This document shows, piece by piece, positions 37,031 through 44,915 of a DNA stretch of 46,393 nucleotides. A model generated the notes under the pieces. That model saw only the letters and a list, made by a program, of their open reading frames with translations, made no database searches and was not told the origin of the DNA. The stretch comes from Pseudomonas cannabina (GTDB lineage: Bacteria; Pseudomonadota; Gammaproteobacteria; Pseudomonadales; Pseudomonadaceae). Every line of letters begins with the position of its first letter. Within the stretch, counting starts at the first letter, position 1. The translations under genes were made by a program, and so were the position numbers. The stretch spans positions 1 to 46,393 of the forward strand of contig NZ_FNKU01000004.1 of assembly GCF_900100365.1 (NCBI RefSeq), written 5' to 3'.

Positions 37031-37963
37031 TTATTTGATGTTGTTGCGTCCCCTCCGCAGTTTGGAAATGCCGGCGGCGGCACCACGAGTCATGCCTCTT
37101 GCAGCACCAAATCCTGTAATTTTACTGATCATTCCGCCACCGGAAGGGCCACCGCCCATGATGGAGGCTGCTTGCTGAGGCAGTTCGATGACCAGCGCTG
37201 TGAACGTGCAGAAGACAATCAGGATGGTGAGATTCCCCTCCAGGGTGGTCGTCAACGTTCCATCTTTAATCATCATGGTGTTGATAAAGCCGATTTCGAT
37301 TGCCAGCACAACCGATATCAGGACCTGGGCCAACATGAAGCCTGCGATGGCTGAAACCCACCCCCAGAAATACTGCCGGGTCTGATCAAACAGCAGAAAG
37401 GCAATAAACAAAGGCCCTACGGCCACGACAGCCGTTGTCGACACCTTCAGTACAAAGAGCGTAGCCACGGCAGCCAGCAAGAACGGGATACCGCCCAGCA
37501 CGTAAAACACCACCCCCTGAATGCCCAACCAGATTTTAGCAAAACTGGTTGTTACGATATTGAATTCCATAGCCCCTATCAGGGCGCTCAGGTTCGACGC
37601 ATAAGTAACAATCAAACTGTCGATCTGGTTGGTTTGCGTGCCCTCCTGGCCGGACAAGATTCCCCCCATCCAGTTGGGAAAGCCGGTGATAAAGGGCACA
37701 ATCGTTTGTACGTACCAATGCACACTGAACGCACACGCGGTAATGGCAGCCATTTTCATAATTTCTTTGGCCACATCCTCGAAGGCAACGTTCATCCCCC
37801 GGTACAGCCATTGCATGTTGCGAAGCGTGAAGTGGATCAACCACATCGTCCCGAAGAGCGCTCCCAGCCCCAGCATCACCTTGGCCATCCCGGTGACCAA
37901 GGCGCTTTGCAGAGCAGCATCAACGAAATTGAACAACGTCTGGGCTATCTTTGTTACGTCCAT
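37031..37963 (-). CDS. virB6: VirB6 polytopic channel protein
   Basis: 310 residues with at least five hydrophobic segments, for example LVTGMAKVMLGLGALFGTMW, GVVFYVLGGIPFLLAAVATL, VSTTAVVAVGPLFIAFLLFD and LTILIVFCTFTALVIELPQQ. The motif FVLKVSTTAVVAVGPLFIAF with FDQTRQYFWGWVS is typical of the VirB6/TrbL family. It forms the inner-membrane part of the translocation path. The C-terminus is basic (SKLRRGRNNIK). It follows a probable entry-exclusion lipoprotein, as in pKM101. Confidence 0.92.
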   Translation of the reverse strand: MDVTKIAQTLFNFVDAALQSALVTGMAKVMLGLGALFGTMWLIHFTLRNMQWLYRGMNVAFEDVAKEIMKMAAITACAFSVHWYVQTIVPFITGFPNWMGGILSGQEGTQTNQIDSLIVTYASNLSALIGAMEFNIVTTSFAKIWLGIQGVVFYVLGGIPFLLAAVATLFVLKVSTTAVVAVGPLFIAFLLFDQTRQYFWGWVSAIAGFMLAQVLISVVLAIEIGFINTMMIKDGTLTTTLEGNLTILIVFCTFTALVIELPQQAASIMGGGPSGGGMISKITGFGAARGMTRGAAAGISKLRRGRNNIK

Positions 37964-37973
37964 GCCGCCTCCG

Positions 37974-38327
37974 TTATTTTGCTCGGGTATAGGTGATGTA
38001 ATCGAAATAGATGACGTTGCCTTCCAAACGCATGGTTACAAGACCATTAGCCATGCTTAAGACACTATCCGACTCCGCCTTGGCTTCAAATCGCTGCATG
38101 CTTTTTTCCCTTTTGCCATGCCCCAAAATATCATCTGTGGTTTCAAGGTTTACGTGAAACATTTCTCCGTCTTTGGAGATATCCATGACAAAGGTTGGCT
38201 TGCCCATTCTTTTCATGTTTTCTCCAGTCCATCGCCCAACAAATCCATCCCCTTTGCTATCGAAGCAACCCGACAGCGCCAGTGCAAACAACACCAAGCA
38301 AGAAAAAGCAGTCATTCTTTTAAACAT
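37974..38327 (-). CDS. probable entry-exclusion lipoprotein (Eex-like)
   Basis: 117 residues. The signal sequence and lipobox (FSCLVLFALALSGC) are followed by a small soluble domain (GFVGRWTGENMKRMGKPTFV, MFHVNLETTDDILGH). In pKM101-type systems the gene between virB5 and virB6 encodes the lipoprotein Eex, which blocks redundant transfer into a cell that already has the plasmid. This gene has exactly that position, size and lipobox, but such proteins diverge quickly, so the function is inferred from context. It is visibly more AT-rich than the flanking virB genes. Confidence 0.65.
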   Translation of the reverse strand: MFKRMTAFSCLVLFALALSGCFDSKGDGFVGRWTGENMKRMGKPTFVMDISKDGEMFHVNLETTDDILGHGKREKSMQRFEAKAESDSVLSMANGLVTMRLEGNVIYFDYITYTRAK

Positions 38328-38359
38328 AGGTCATCTTCCCTTTTGAATTTATTGGTGAA

Positions 38360-39046
38360 TCAATCGTAGCTGGGCCGCACGCTCGTTTTACCGTTCATGT
38401 AGTCACTGAACGCCTGGGCCCGTTTTTCGTTTTCCATTTTCTCTTGCTGCTGCTGGAGCATCTGCATGTTGGCCAGCCGCATCTGCTGGTTTTGCAGCTC
38501 GATCAGCTCCTGCTGGTAGCGCAGCTGTAAATCCTCCTTCTGCTGTGGGGTCGTCACCTCGTTCAGCCGTGCCCGCAGGAACTCGGCGTTCTTGACCCGT
38601 TCGGTGCTGGCGTTGTAATTGCGCTCCAGCGCATCGACCACCGACATCATCTGGTCGAATTTGGCCTGCACGCTGGCATTATCCGAGGTTAAGCCGTAGC
38701 GGTCACGCAAACTGGCGATGTCCCGTGCCGTGCCGTAGACATCGGCCCAGTCCCCCATGGGCATCACCTTGTTCAAGGCGGGATCGTTCAGGAACCCACC
38801 CAGCATGTCGTTGCCGGTGATGATGCTCTTGTAGTGGTTGTACTGCTGCGCTGTCTCGCGGATGGCGTCCTTGGCCGTGGTCAGTGCATCCATGGCCTGC
38901 TTAGCCTGGGCCAACGCATTCGCCCTCAGCGTGAGCAGGGTAGACGGGTCCAGGACCGGAACGCCTGGTACTGCTGCGTAGGTCGCAGGCAGGGCTGCCG
39001 TCCCTATGACCGCGCTCAGCGTGTAAACCAGCATCTGCTTTTTCAT
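38360..39046 (-). CDS. virB5: VirB5 minor pilin
   Basis: About 228 residues from ATG 39046, preceded by GGAGAATGCGTC. A signal peptide (MKKQMLVYTLSAVIGTAALP, cleaved after YA) is followed by a long helical protein (ALAQAKQAMDALTTAKDAIR) and a Gln-rich C-terminal helix (IELQNQQMRLANMQMLQQQQ). VirB5 caps the T-pilus tip and helps with host-cell contact. Its start overlaps the virB4 stop by 4 bp. Confidence 0.88.
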   Translation of the reverse strand: MKKQMLVYTLSAVIGTAALPATYAAVPGVPVLDPSTLLTLRANALAQAKQAMDALTTAKDAIRETAQQYNHYKSIITGNDMLGGFLNDPALNKVMPMGDWADVYGTARDIASLRDRYGLTSDNASVQAKFDQMMSVVDALERNYNASTERVKNAEFLRARLNEVTTPQQKEDLQLRYQQELIELQNQQMRLANMQMLQQQQEKMENEKRAQAFSDYMNGKTSVRPSYD

Positions 39047-41604
39047 GACGCATTCTCCATTTCGTTGTGTTCCTGAAGTGCTTTCCAGGCCTTCTGGAAG
39101 GCCGGCATCCAGCGCTGTGCATCCCGCGTGTTCATGGACTGGCGCAGGTTGTCGGCGTAGTCGAACGCAGGCAGCCATACAGCGGGATCGTCGGTGTTCA
39201 GCCATTGGCGAACGGCCTCGGCCACCAGAAAAGCGTCTACCCAGACCTTGGGATCGGTCGTGCCCAGGTGTTGCCGGATACGCTCGGCGACCGCCAGGTT
39301 CATTTTCGTGGCCGACAGCAACGGCAACCAGTACTTGAGTGGGCCGCCCAATTCCATCTTCAGCTTCACCGTCTGGTGCCCCTGCTGCACCACCATTTCC
39401 CGGCTGAGTTTCCCCATGTCACGCACCGCTTCGAACAGCTTGCCCGTGACGCCAAACTTGGCGTAACTCTTAGCCTGGGCGTTTTTGTTGGGCAGCCAGA
39501 TGGGCGTAATCACCTGCTGAATGACCGCCGGAGCATACTTCGTCGCCAGCGCTTGCTCGGGGTACTGGGTGTCCATGATCAGGATTTCCCCGCGCATACG
39601 ACCGCTCTGCAAGACCTCCTGGATGGCGTCTGCCGTGCTTTTGAATGACAGCGGTGCCCAATACTCGGCCACTACGTTCAACAGCAGATTGCCGGGGCGG
39701 GCTTCGTGCATTTCGCGTTTCATGTAGAACAGCGTGTTCAGAAACGCCTCCATGACCTCGGGGTGTTTCTCGGCATAATTGTTTTTGAGCAGCTGCGTGC
39801 AATCGAAAGCCAGACGCCGGTAGGTCTGCGCATCGAACTGGTTGACCGGCGAGTCCAGTACCCAGGCGTATTGCCCTACACGGCCCTCACCGGCCAGGCG
39901 ACACCATTTCGATAGCCGGGTCCGCAAGCAGTTTTCGCCTTGCTCGGGGATGTTTCGCAGCAGCAATGACATGCTGCGATTGCGCACGTTGGTGTGCGCC
40001 ATGACCGCCTCGATAGAGTCCTTGATCCTTTTCTGGTCAGCGTCATTGCTCTTGTCAGGTCCACCGGCGCAGCACAGCACCAGGTCAAACAGCATTTGCC
40101 GCAATGCAGGACTGTCGTGAAACTGGAACGGGTTGACGCCGGTGAAGTGCCCCAGCTGCACGGTGTAATACTCGGCCCCCAGTGCACACAGCAGGTGTTT
40201 CAGCGACTCGTTGTAGTCGATACCGAAAATCAGCGGATCGAAGCGGCTGAGAAAGGTCAGCAGGGTGGCCTCCGCAGTGGTTTTACCGACCCCCGTCTGG
40301 CCCGTGAAGACCGCATGCCCTGGCAGCATTTCACCGAGGTTGTTCTGACCGGGCGGGCTGTCGTGCACGTTGAGGACATACAACGCCTTGTTGGCCGTCA
40401 GCACCGGCATGACGCCTGTCCCGTCACCAATGGGGTTGCCCTTGACCTTGCCCGTGGGGGTGGAGTGCAGCGAAAAGCTGCACGCCAGGTTCTCGGTCGA
40501 TTTCATCATGGGGTACATGGCCTCGGTCACACCGGGGAACTGCGTGTACCAGGTGTCGATGTTGCTCATGGTCGAACGCACAAAGGTCGCGTCACGCACC
40601 GTAAACACCGACGCCATTTTCGTGCCGTTCTCGATGGCCTGGTCCGGGGTCTTGCCGAAGACGATCAGGGAGGCGTGATAGCGACCAAACGCCTTGTCGC
40701 CCAGGGTGATGGCCTCGATGGCATTTTCAAGCTCCTCGGTCTGCCTGGAATCGCGCTCGACCGAGCCCAGGTCCGCCACGTGCTTTTTGAATTTGTCCTT
40801 GGCCTTGTTGCGGTCCTCGAACAGAAACGTTTGCACCAGGGTGAACTCGAACTGCTGCTCGATGGCCTCGTCCCACATACCGGGGTAGGTCCCGCCACTG
40901 GGGTAGTCGCGCAGGTCAAAGGTCGTCGCAAAGCGCTGGCCACCCCGGTTGGGACGGTTCTCGACAAAATCATAGTTTTCGAAGTTGGTGACGCTATCAA
41001 TGATCGCGTCACCCAAGCGGGTGTCGCTGACCAGCACGTCTTTTTCGTGCCCGTTGATCAACAGGCTGAAGTAGCGCCCGATCTGTGAGAACAATGCACC
41101 GTGTTCGTTTTCCTCAAGGCCCATGATGACCGGGTCATATTCGGCCAGCAACGTAGAGGAAAGTGACAACAGGTCGCTCATACGCTCGATCCCTTCATCA
41201 ACCTCGCGGTACTTGAGGATCAGGGCAATGCTGTATCCAACCTGGAAGAAGGTGCCGTTGCGAAACGGTGCGGTGTAAGCGTCCACAAAGTCCTGAAGGG
41301 CGGGCAGCGGCAAGGTGTATTGCGTGTCCAGCTCGATGCCCGTCTTGGTGATGTAGGTTTGCAGCATCAGGTGCTTGCCTTCCTTTTTGCCCAAGGCCAG
41401 GAAGTAGCGGTTGAGGTTGTGAAACAGTTGGATCAGTTCTTCATCACTGCGGGTTTCGCTGGAAACCCCCTTCAACTGAATCAGACTCACCAGGCGATTG
41501 CCGGGCAGTGTCACCATGTGTTCGTGGACCGGATAGCGCATCAATGGCGCTTTCTTTTCCGGGGGCATAACGCTTTTGTGAAAATCGTGCGCCATAGAAT
41601 TCAT
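39043..41604 (-). CDS. virB4: VirB4 secretion ATPase
   Basis: 853 residues. Walker A GQTGVGKTTAEATLL is near residue 450, preceded by PGHAVFTGQ; FDPLIFGIDYNESLKHL is the second motif. The N-terminal half (LVSLIQLKGVSSETRSDEEL, GKKEGKHLMLQTYITKTG) matches the CagE/TrbE/VirB4 family. VirB4 drives pilus assembly and substrate movement from the inner membrane. The start (MNSMAHDF) lies 161 bp inside virB3 in another frame. Normal length and intact. Confidence 0.95.
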   Translation of the reverse strand: MNSMAHDFHKSVMPPEKKAPLMRYPVHEHMVTLPGNRLVSLIQLKGVSSETRSDEELIQLFHNLNRYFLALGKKEGKHLMLQTYITKTGIELDTQYTLPLPALQDFVDAYTAPFRNGTFFQVGYSIALILKYREVDEGIERMSDLLSLSSTLLAEYDPVIMGLEENEHGALFSQIGRYFSLLINGHEKDVLVSDTRLGDAIIDSVTNFENYDFVENRPNRGGQRFATTFDLRDYPSGGTYPGMWDEAIEQQFEFTLVQTFLFEDRNKAKDKFKKHVADLGSVERDSRQTEELENAIEAITLGDKAFGRYHASLIVFGKTPDQAIENGTKMASVFTVRDATFVRSTMSNIDTWYTQFPGVTEAMYPMMKSTENLACSFSLHSTPTGKVKGNPIGDGTGVMPVLTANKALYVLNVHDSPPGQNNLGEMLPGHAVFTGQTGVGKTTAEATLLTFLSRFDPLIFGIDYNESLKHLLCALGAEYYTVQLGHFTGVNPFQFHDSPALRQMLFDLVLCCAGGPDKSNDADQKRIKDSIEAVMAHTNVRNRSMSLLLRNIPEQGENCLRTRLSKWCRLAGEGRVGQYAWVLDSPVNQFDAQTYRRLAFDCTQLLKNNYAEKHPEVMEAFLNTLFYMKREMHEARPGNLLLNVVAEYWAPLSFKSTADAIQEVLQSGRMRGEILIMDTQYPEQALATKYAPAVIQQVITPIWLPNKNAQAKSYAKFGVTGKLFEAVRDMGKLSREMVVQQGHQTVKLKMELGGPLKYWLPLLSATKMNLAVAERIRQHLGTTDPKVWVDAFLVAEAVRQWLNTDDPAVWLPAFDYADNLRQSMNTRDAQRWMPAFQKAWKALQEHNEMENAS

Positions 41605-41932
41605 TCCATTGCGGGTTAAAGGGGGTCAGCAACAACGGTTTGCCGTACTTGAGGCTCAGCCAGAGACGTCGCCGCGCAAAGCGGATACGTCGCAGGTACT
41701 GCGGATCGATCAGGCCCACGACCCTCAAGGCGATGAGGGCAATCAGGAACGGGGAGACAACGACCAGGCCCCACACCCAGGACAGCAGGAAGGTTGCGGC
41801 CACACCGAAGACCAGGCCGCCCATCAGCAACCCCACCATGGGCATGATGGGAATGTTCCAGAACATCGCAGGCCGACTCATGGCGTTGTAGCTTTCGAAG
41901 GTCAGTTTCTTGAGTACTTCGTTACTGGCCAT
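41444..41932 (-). CDS. virB3: VirB3 inner-membrane protein, with a long overlap into virB4
   Basis: 162 residues. The first 110 or so are a normal VirB3: two adjacent transmembrane helices (IPIMPMVGLLMGGLVFGVAA and WGLVVVSPFLIALIALRVVG), then IRFARRRLWLSLKYGKPLLL. The usual protein would end soon after NPQWNEFYGARF. Here the frame continues 50 codons through the start of virB4 in a different frame, giving a hydrophilic tail (DALSGPRTHGDTARQSPGES). This is either a genuine extended VirB3 or an effect of virB4 overprinting. VirB3 works with VirB4 and VirB6 at the inner membrane. Confidence 0.87.
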   Translation of the reverse strand: MASNEVLKKLTFESYNAMSRPAMFWNIPIMPMVGLLMGGLVFGVAATFLLSWVWGLVVVSPFLIALIALRVVGLIDPQYLRRIRFARRRLWLSLKYGKPLLLTPFNPQWNEFYGARFSQKRYAPGKESAIDALSGPRTHGDTARQSPGESDSVEGGFQRNPQ

Positions 41933-41944
41933 AAGCGCTCCTGG

Positions 41945-42283
41945 TCAACCCGGCACGCCGGTGCCGAACACCTGCCAGGCCGCCGTGCCCAAGGCCACTG
42001 AGCCACCGACAACCAGCAGCACACCCACCTGTTGCAAGTAGTCCATGAAAGTGTGCGAGCGGTCGCCCGTGGAGCGAGCAATCAGCCATTGGGCACCTGA
42101 CCAGATCAGGCAAACCAGGCCCAGGGTTCCCGCCAGGGTGTAGAGGCCCAGGCGGATATTGCTGCCCCACTGGTTCAACGTGCTGAGCCAGTCAGCGGAA
42201 GCGATGCCGGGCAGACAAGCCAAGGCCACCAGCAGAATGCCCAGCTCGCCTTTGTTGGGCACAAGGGTACGTTTGATCATCAT
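41945..42283 (-). CDS. virB2: VirB2 major pilin
   Basis: 112 residues. A signal peptide (LGILLVALACLPGIASA) is followed by a mature part of about 80 residues with two hydrophobic helices (IRLGLYTLAGTLGLVCLIWS and VGVLLVVGGSVALGTAAWQV) around a polar loop (ARSTGDRSHTFMD). This is the standard VirB2/TrbC pilin layout. It overlaps virB1 by 4 bp and lies 12 bp before virB3. Confidence 0.92.
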   Translation of the reverse strand: MMIKRTLVPNKGELGILLVALACLPGIASADWLSTLNQWGSNIRLGLYTLAGTLGLVCLIWSGAQWLIARSTGDRSHTFMDYLQQVGVLLVVGGSVALGTAAWQVFGTGVPG

Positions 42284-42987
42284 TGATCCTCTTGAGGGTG
42301 ATTTGAAGGTTGTTCAGGGGGTGAAGCCGGAACAGCAGGTGCAGCGGATGGAGCAGAAACAGGCGGTGGGGCAGGCGGCAGATAGCGCGGGTACTGGCGC
42401 AGCACGTCCCAGCTTTCGTAGGTCGGCTCAACGGTGGACCCCGGGGCCTGAGCGCGCTGGAGCTGACTTGGCTCAGCTGAACCGCCTTCCAGAGCCGGGA
42501 CGGTCACGGTGGTACCGCCTGCATTAGCCAATACACGCTGCACATGGCTGCTACCGCTAAAAGCGGCCTCGGCCTTGAATCCGCGTTTAAGGTTGCCGCT
42601 GTAGTAGCAGGAAATGGTTTTGCGCAAAGCTCCCTGCGTATCCGGATCGGCTTTACTGGCCTTTACATAGCAGGCCTGTAGCTCTCGCTCTGCCATGCGC
42701 AGGTTGGTGCAGGGCTCAAATACAGGTTCGGGTCGGCTGACATCGAAATGCTGCCGGTTGATTTGGCCCAGGCCGATGCTGAAGTCAGCCCCCTCCGCGA
42801 CCAGCTTTTTCACCGCCAAAACGGCTTCATCCAGGCTTTGCGGTTGACGCGGCAACACTTTGCCGACCACGCCAATGGCATAGGGATTGAAGGAGGATTC
42901 TGTCTTGACGATGGGGGTAAGCGTGGCTGGGTGTATCGAGGGAGCGCATTGCATGGCCAGGGCCAGAAAGGCACTGGTGGTGAGCAT
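42280..42987 (-). CDS. virB1: VirB1 lytic transglycosylase
   Basis: 235 residues. The catalytic Glu is E30 in IVKTESSFNPYAIGVVG, with FSIGLGQINRQHFDVS and ALRKTISCYYSGNLKRGF completing the SLT fold. VirB1 opens the peptidoglycan layer for channel assembly. The C-terminus is Pro/Ala-rich (PPAPPPVSAPSAAPAVPASP) and probably disordered. The first residues (FLALAMQCAPSIHPA) may form a weak signal sequence. It is the first virB gene in the operon. Confidence 0.92.
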   Translation of the reverse strand: MLTTSAFLALAMQCAPSIHPATLTPIVKTESSFNPYAIGVVGKVLPRQPQSLDEAVLAVKKLVAEGADFSIGLGQINRQHFDVSRPEPVFEPCTNLRMAERELQACYVKASKADPDTQGALRKTISCYYSGNLKRGFKAEAAFSGSSHVQRVLANAGGTTVTVPALEGGSAEPSQLQRAQAPGSTVEPTYESWDVLRQYPRYLPPAPPPVSAPSAAPAVPASPPEQPSNHPQEDQ

Positions 42988-42999
42988 TGCAGGTTCCTT

Positions 43000-43242
43000 C
43001 TAGTCAGTAACAGTAAGAGGCGTGCCAGGTGCCGATTTTTTGGAATCTTCAATCAACTGCTCAACGGCCATTTCAAGAAAATTATCGATCAGATAGCGAG
43101 CGAGCTTTGAGGGTGAAATCTGCCTGGGGCTTTTGGTTTCATAGCTCACCCGTATCGCAGCTTTGTTCAGCGCCTCCACCCTGACCGCTCGGATATAAAC
43201 GCTTACTGTCTTGGTGGTTGCTTCATCTTCGGATGACGCCAT
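43000..43242 (-). CDS. small probable transfer regulator
   Basis: 80 residues from MASSEDEATTKTVSVYIRAV with AGGAGTTCCC before the ATG. A strand-like segment (KTVSVYIRAVRVEALNKAAI) and two helices (SPSKLARYLIDNFLEMAVEQ) suggest a ribbon-helix-helix DNA-binding fold, although this is not certain. It lies between the terminator at 43270-43301 and virB1, where pKM101-type systems carry small regulators such as korB. A role as repressor of the virB operon is inferred from position. Confidence 0.55.
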   Translation of the reverse strand: MASSEDEATTKTVSVYIRAVRVEALNKAAIRVSYETKSPRQISPSKLARYLIDNFLEMAVEQLIEDSKKSAPGTPLTVTD

Positions 43243-43269
43243 GGGAACTCCTGAAGGTTGTGAGAACGC

Positions 43270-43301
43270 AAAAAAACACCGCCTGGCTAGACCAGGCGGT
43301 G
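43270..43301 (-). terminator. strong terminator/attenuator at the head of the virB operon
   Basis: On the minus strand a perfect 10-bp stem (CACCGCCTGG, loop, CCAGGCGGTG) is followed by seven T. It lies between the RfaH-like gene and the first genes of the virB operon, so transcription from the upstream promoter must read through it to reach the virB genes. Confidence 0.85.
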
Positions 43302-43330
43302 AAAAGGGAAATCGTGGAAAGTGGTAAAGC

Positions 43331-43864
43331 CTAGGCGGCATTTACCATCGAGTAGCAAAGGGTGCCGGATCGTCTAACAAGGCGCTCCAACGCTGCGTCC
43401 TGGGCCAGGAGCGCAAAGAACGCTGCTCGGCGCGCAGCTTCAGATTTCATGTCGATGATCAGACGCAGCGTCTTTTCCAGCTCAGTCGGCAAATTACGAA
43501 ACTCGATGCAATCAAGCGCACGGTTGGAACGAACCAAAGCCGCTGCCTTTAATGCCTCTACTGTGCTGTCCTGCATGACACACGCTTGACCACCAAACTC
43601 ACAAGTTTGACCGCCGAACTGAACGAACCCATGAGCACCATTCAATGCTGTGATGGTGGTGGTATGCGTCACTTGGGGATCGAAGCGCAGCAGCAGATAC
43701 CCCGGAAACAAGCGCACCTCTTTCTCTATCGATGAGGGACGATCCGTGCGTTTGCGAGAGGTCTTTCTGGTGGGGGAGTACACCTCCACACCCAATCGCT
43801 CGATCGACGTGATAAGTGACTGGTAAACGGAGGAATTGTGCATCAAAACACGCCAATTTTTCAT
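43331..43864 (-). CDS. NusG-family antiterminator (RfaH/ActX-like)
   Basis: About 177 residues from ATG 43864 (MKNWRVLMHNSSVYQSLITS), preceded by AAGGATCCGATT. The N-terminal domain follows the NusG/RfaH pattern: GVEVYSPTRKTSRKR and KEVRLFPGYLLLRFDPQVTH. The C-terminal part does not resemble a KOW domain and is helical (DMKSEAARRAAFFALLAQDA). RfaH-type proteins ride on RNA polymerase and help it pass terminators in long operons, and R6K-type plasmids carry the paralogue ActX near the pilX genes. A strong terminator lies directly downstream, fitting that role. I did not find a classic ops site. Confidence 0.8.
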   Translation of the reverse strand: MKNWRVLMHNSSVYQSLITSIERLGVEVYSPTRKTSRKRTDRPSSIEKEVRLFPGYLLLRFDPQVTHTTTITALNGAHGFVQFGGQTCEFGGQACVMQDSTVEALKAAALVRSNRALDCIEFRNLPTELEKTLRLIIDMKSEAARRAAFFALLAQDAALERLVRRSGTLCYSMVNAA

Positions 43865-44028
43865 AATCGGATCCTTTTGATCAGGCGCTCTTTCGAATTC
43901 CCAAACCGCTGAGCGCAGGGGCGAGTGGTGTGCTGATGAAAACCAGCTCCATCTGTGACTGGGCCATGGGATGGCCAGCAGGTGATGGATTTGTAGATAA
44001 CAAAATAGAGCAAACACAAAAAAAATCA

Positions 44029-44060
44029 ACCAGAAATGAATAAAAATATCTATTTCTGGT
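44029..44060. promoter_or_regulatory. operator between the divergent RfaH-like and XRE genes
   Basis: A perfect 9-bp inverted repeat, ACCAGAAAT (44029-44037) and ATTTCTGGT (44052-44060), lies in the AT-rich gap between the two divergent genes. The XRE-type protein encoded at 44119 is the likely binder and would control both directions. Confidence 0.6.
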
Positions 44061-44118
44061 GTTTTTTTTTAGAGCGTCAGTGCTGATGCTCTCTGGCTCC
44101 AAAAAGGGATCAGAAATC

Positions 44119-44448
44119 ATGCGCGATTTTGTCGCCGCTCGCCTGAAGCTGCTACGCACAGGTAAGGGGCTGAAGCAGTCTGAAGTGGCAGAACTCATAG
44201 ACTGCGAGCCTAATACCATTAGCCGGTATGAAAGAGCTGAAACTATGCCTAACATCGAAGATCTGCTTAGGTTGGCAGACCTATTCGGAGTATCTCCGAT
44301 GGAGATACTTCCACCACAAGACTCTACAGCTCAACGTATCCATATGCTCCGACAAAACCTAACTGAAAAAGCTCTTCAACTAGAGACTATTGAAGACTTG
44401 GAACAGCTAATAAAACTTGCAGATGGCCTGCGTGATAAAAAGAAGTAA
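44119..44448 (+). CDS. XRE family transcriptional regulator
   Basis: About 109 residues from MRDFVAARLKLLRTGKGLKQ. The Cro/CI helix-turn-helix covers residues 5-60 (SEVAELIDCEPNTISRYERA, then MPNIEDLLRLADLFGVSPME). The C-terminal part (RIHMLRQNLTEKALQLETIE) is helical and probably dimerises. It is transcribed away from the RfaH-like gene and the virB operon, with an inverted repeat between them, so it is the probable master repressor of the transfer genes. A start 20 codons earlier is possible but would lie too close to the operator. Confidence 0.85.
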   Translation: MRDFVAARLKLLRTGKGLKQSEVAELIDCEPNTISRYERAETMPNIEDLLRLADLFGVSPMEILPPQDSTAQRIHMLRQNLTEKALQLETIEDLEQLIKLADGLRDKKK

Positions 44449-44450
44449 AA

Positions 44451-44870
44451 TCAAACATGTTCATACCGATTTAAAATATTTTTATACTTACATAAAATTT
44501 CTTCAATACGTAGCACCCTATAAAAGTGGGTCAATATCGAAAAGGCATCTAAAGGAATCAATCTAGTGTGAGCCCGAACAACGCTAAATTGCTTCTCGAA
44601 CTCCAAAAGATCTAAAAGCTCCTTAAATTCTTCTTGCATACCAAGGCGATCTTCTTTTGAAGAAGATCGCCTTTGCAAGTAATAGCACACACCAACCCAA
44701 CAGGATTGAGTAGCGTCTAATAAAGCGTATACATCACTTGCAACTTGGTCTATTGAAAAGATACCGCCAGACAAGAAAGATGTATAACTTTCTTCTAAAC
44801 GCATCACATCAACCAATTCTTTTAACTCAACTCTCACTTCATCTTTTTCAATTTCCATTATTTTCTCCAT
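44451..44870 (-). CDS. hypothetical protein
   Basis: 139 residues starting MEKIMEIEKDEVRVELKELV. It is helical, acidic and soluble (VASDVYALLDATQSCWVGVC, QEEFKELLDLLEFEKQFSVV, ILTHFYRVLRIEEILCKYKN). It converges on the XRE gene with a 2-bp gap. The sequence is visibly more AT-rich than the transfer genes, suggesting a separate origin. No family recognised. Confidence 0.6.
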   Translation of the reverse strand: MEKIMEIEKDEVRVELKELVDVMRLEESYTSFLSGGIFSIDQVASDVYALLDATQSCWVGVCYYLQRRSSSKEDRLGMQEEFKELLDLLEFEKQFSVVRAHTRLIPLDAFSILTHFYRVLRIEEILCKYKNILNRYEHV

Positions 44871-44915
44871 ACCCTGTACACGCAGTATCTATGAAAAAAG
44901 AGACAGACCTATTCA

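Noticed and set aside
39994..41088. Long plus-strand frame opposite virB4
   Set aside because: Antisense shadow of an intact VirB4; no ribosome site or motif.
43331..44029. Use of the far upstream start for the RfaH-like gene
   Set aside because: The extra 55 residues overlap the AT-rich operator region and do not resemble a protein; ATG 43864 has a good ribosome site.
43860..44118. ops element for the RfaH-like protein
   Set aside because: I looked for the GGCGGTAG-type motif upstream of the virB operon and did not see it.
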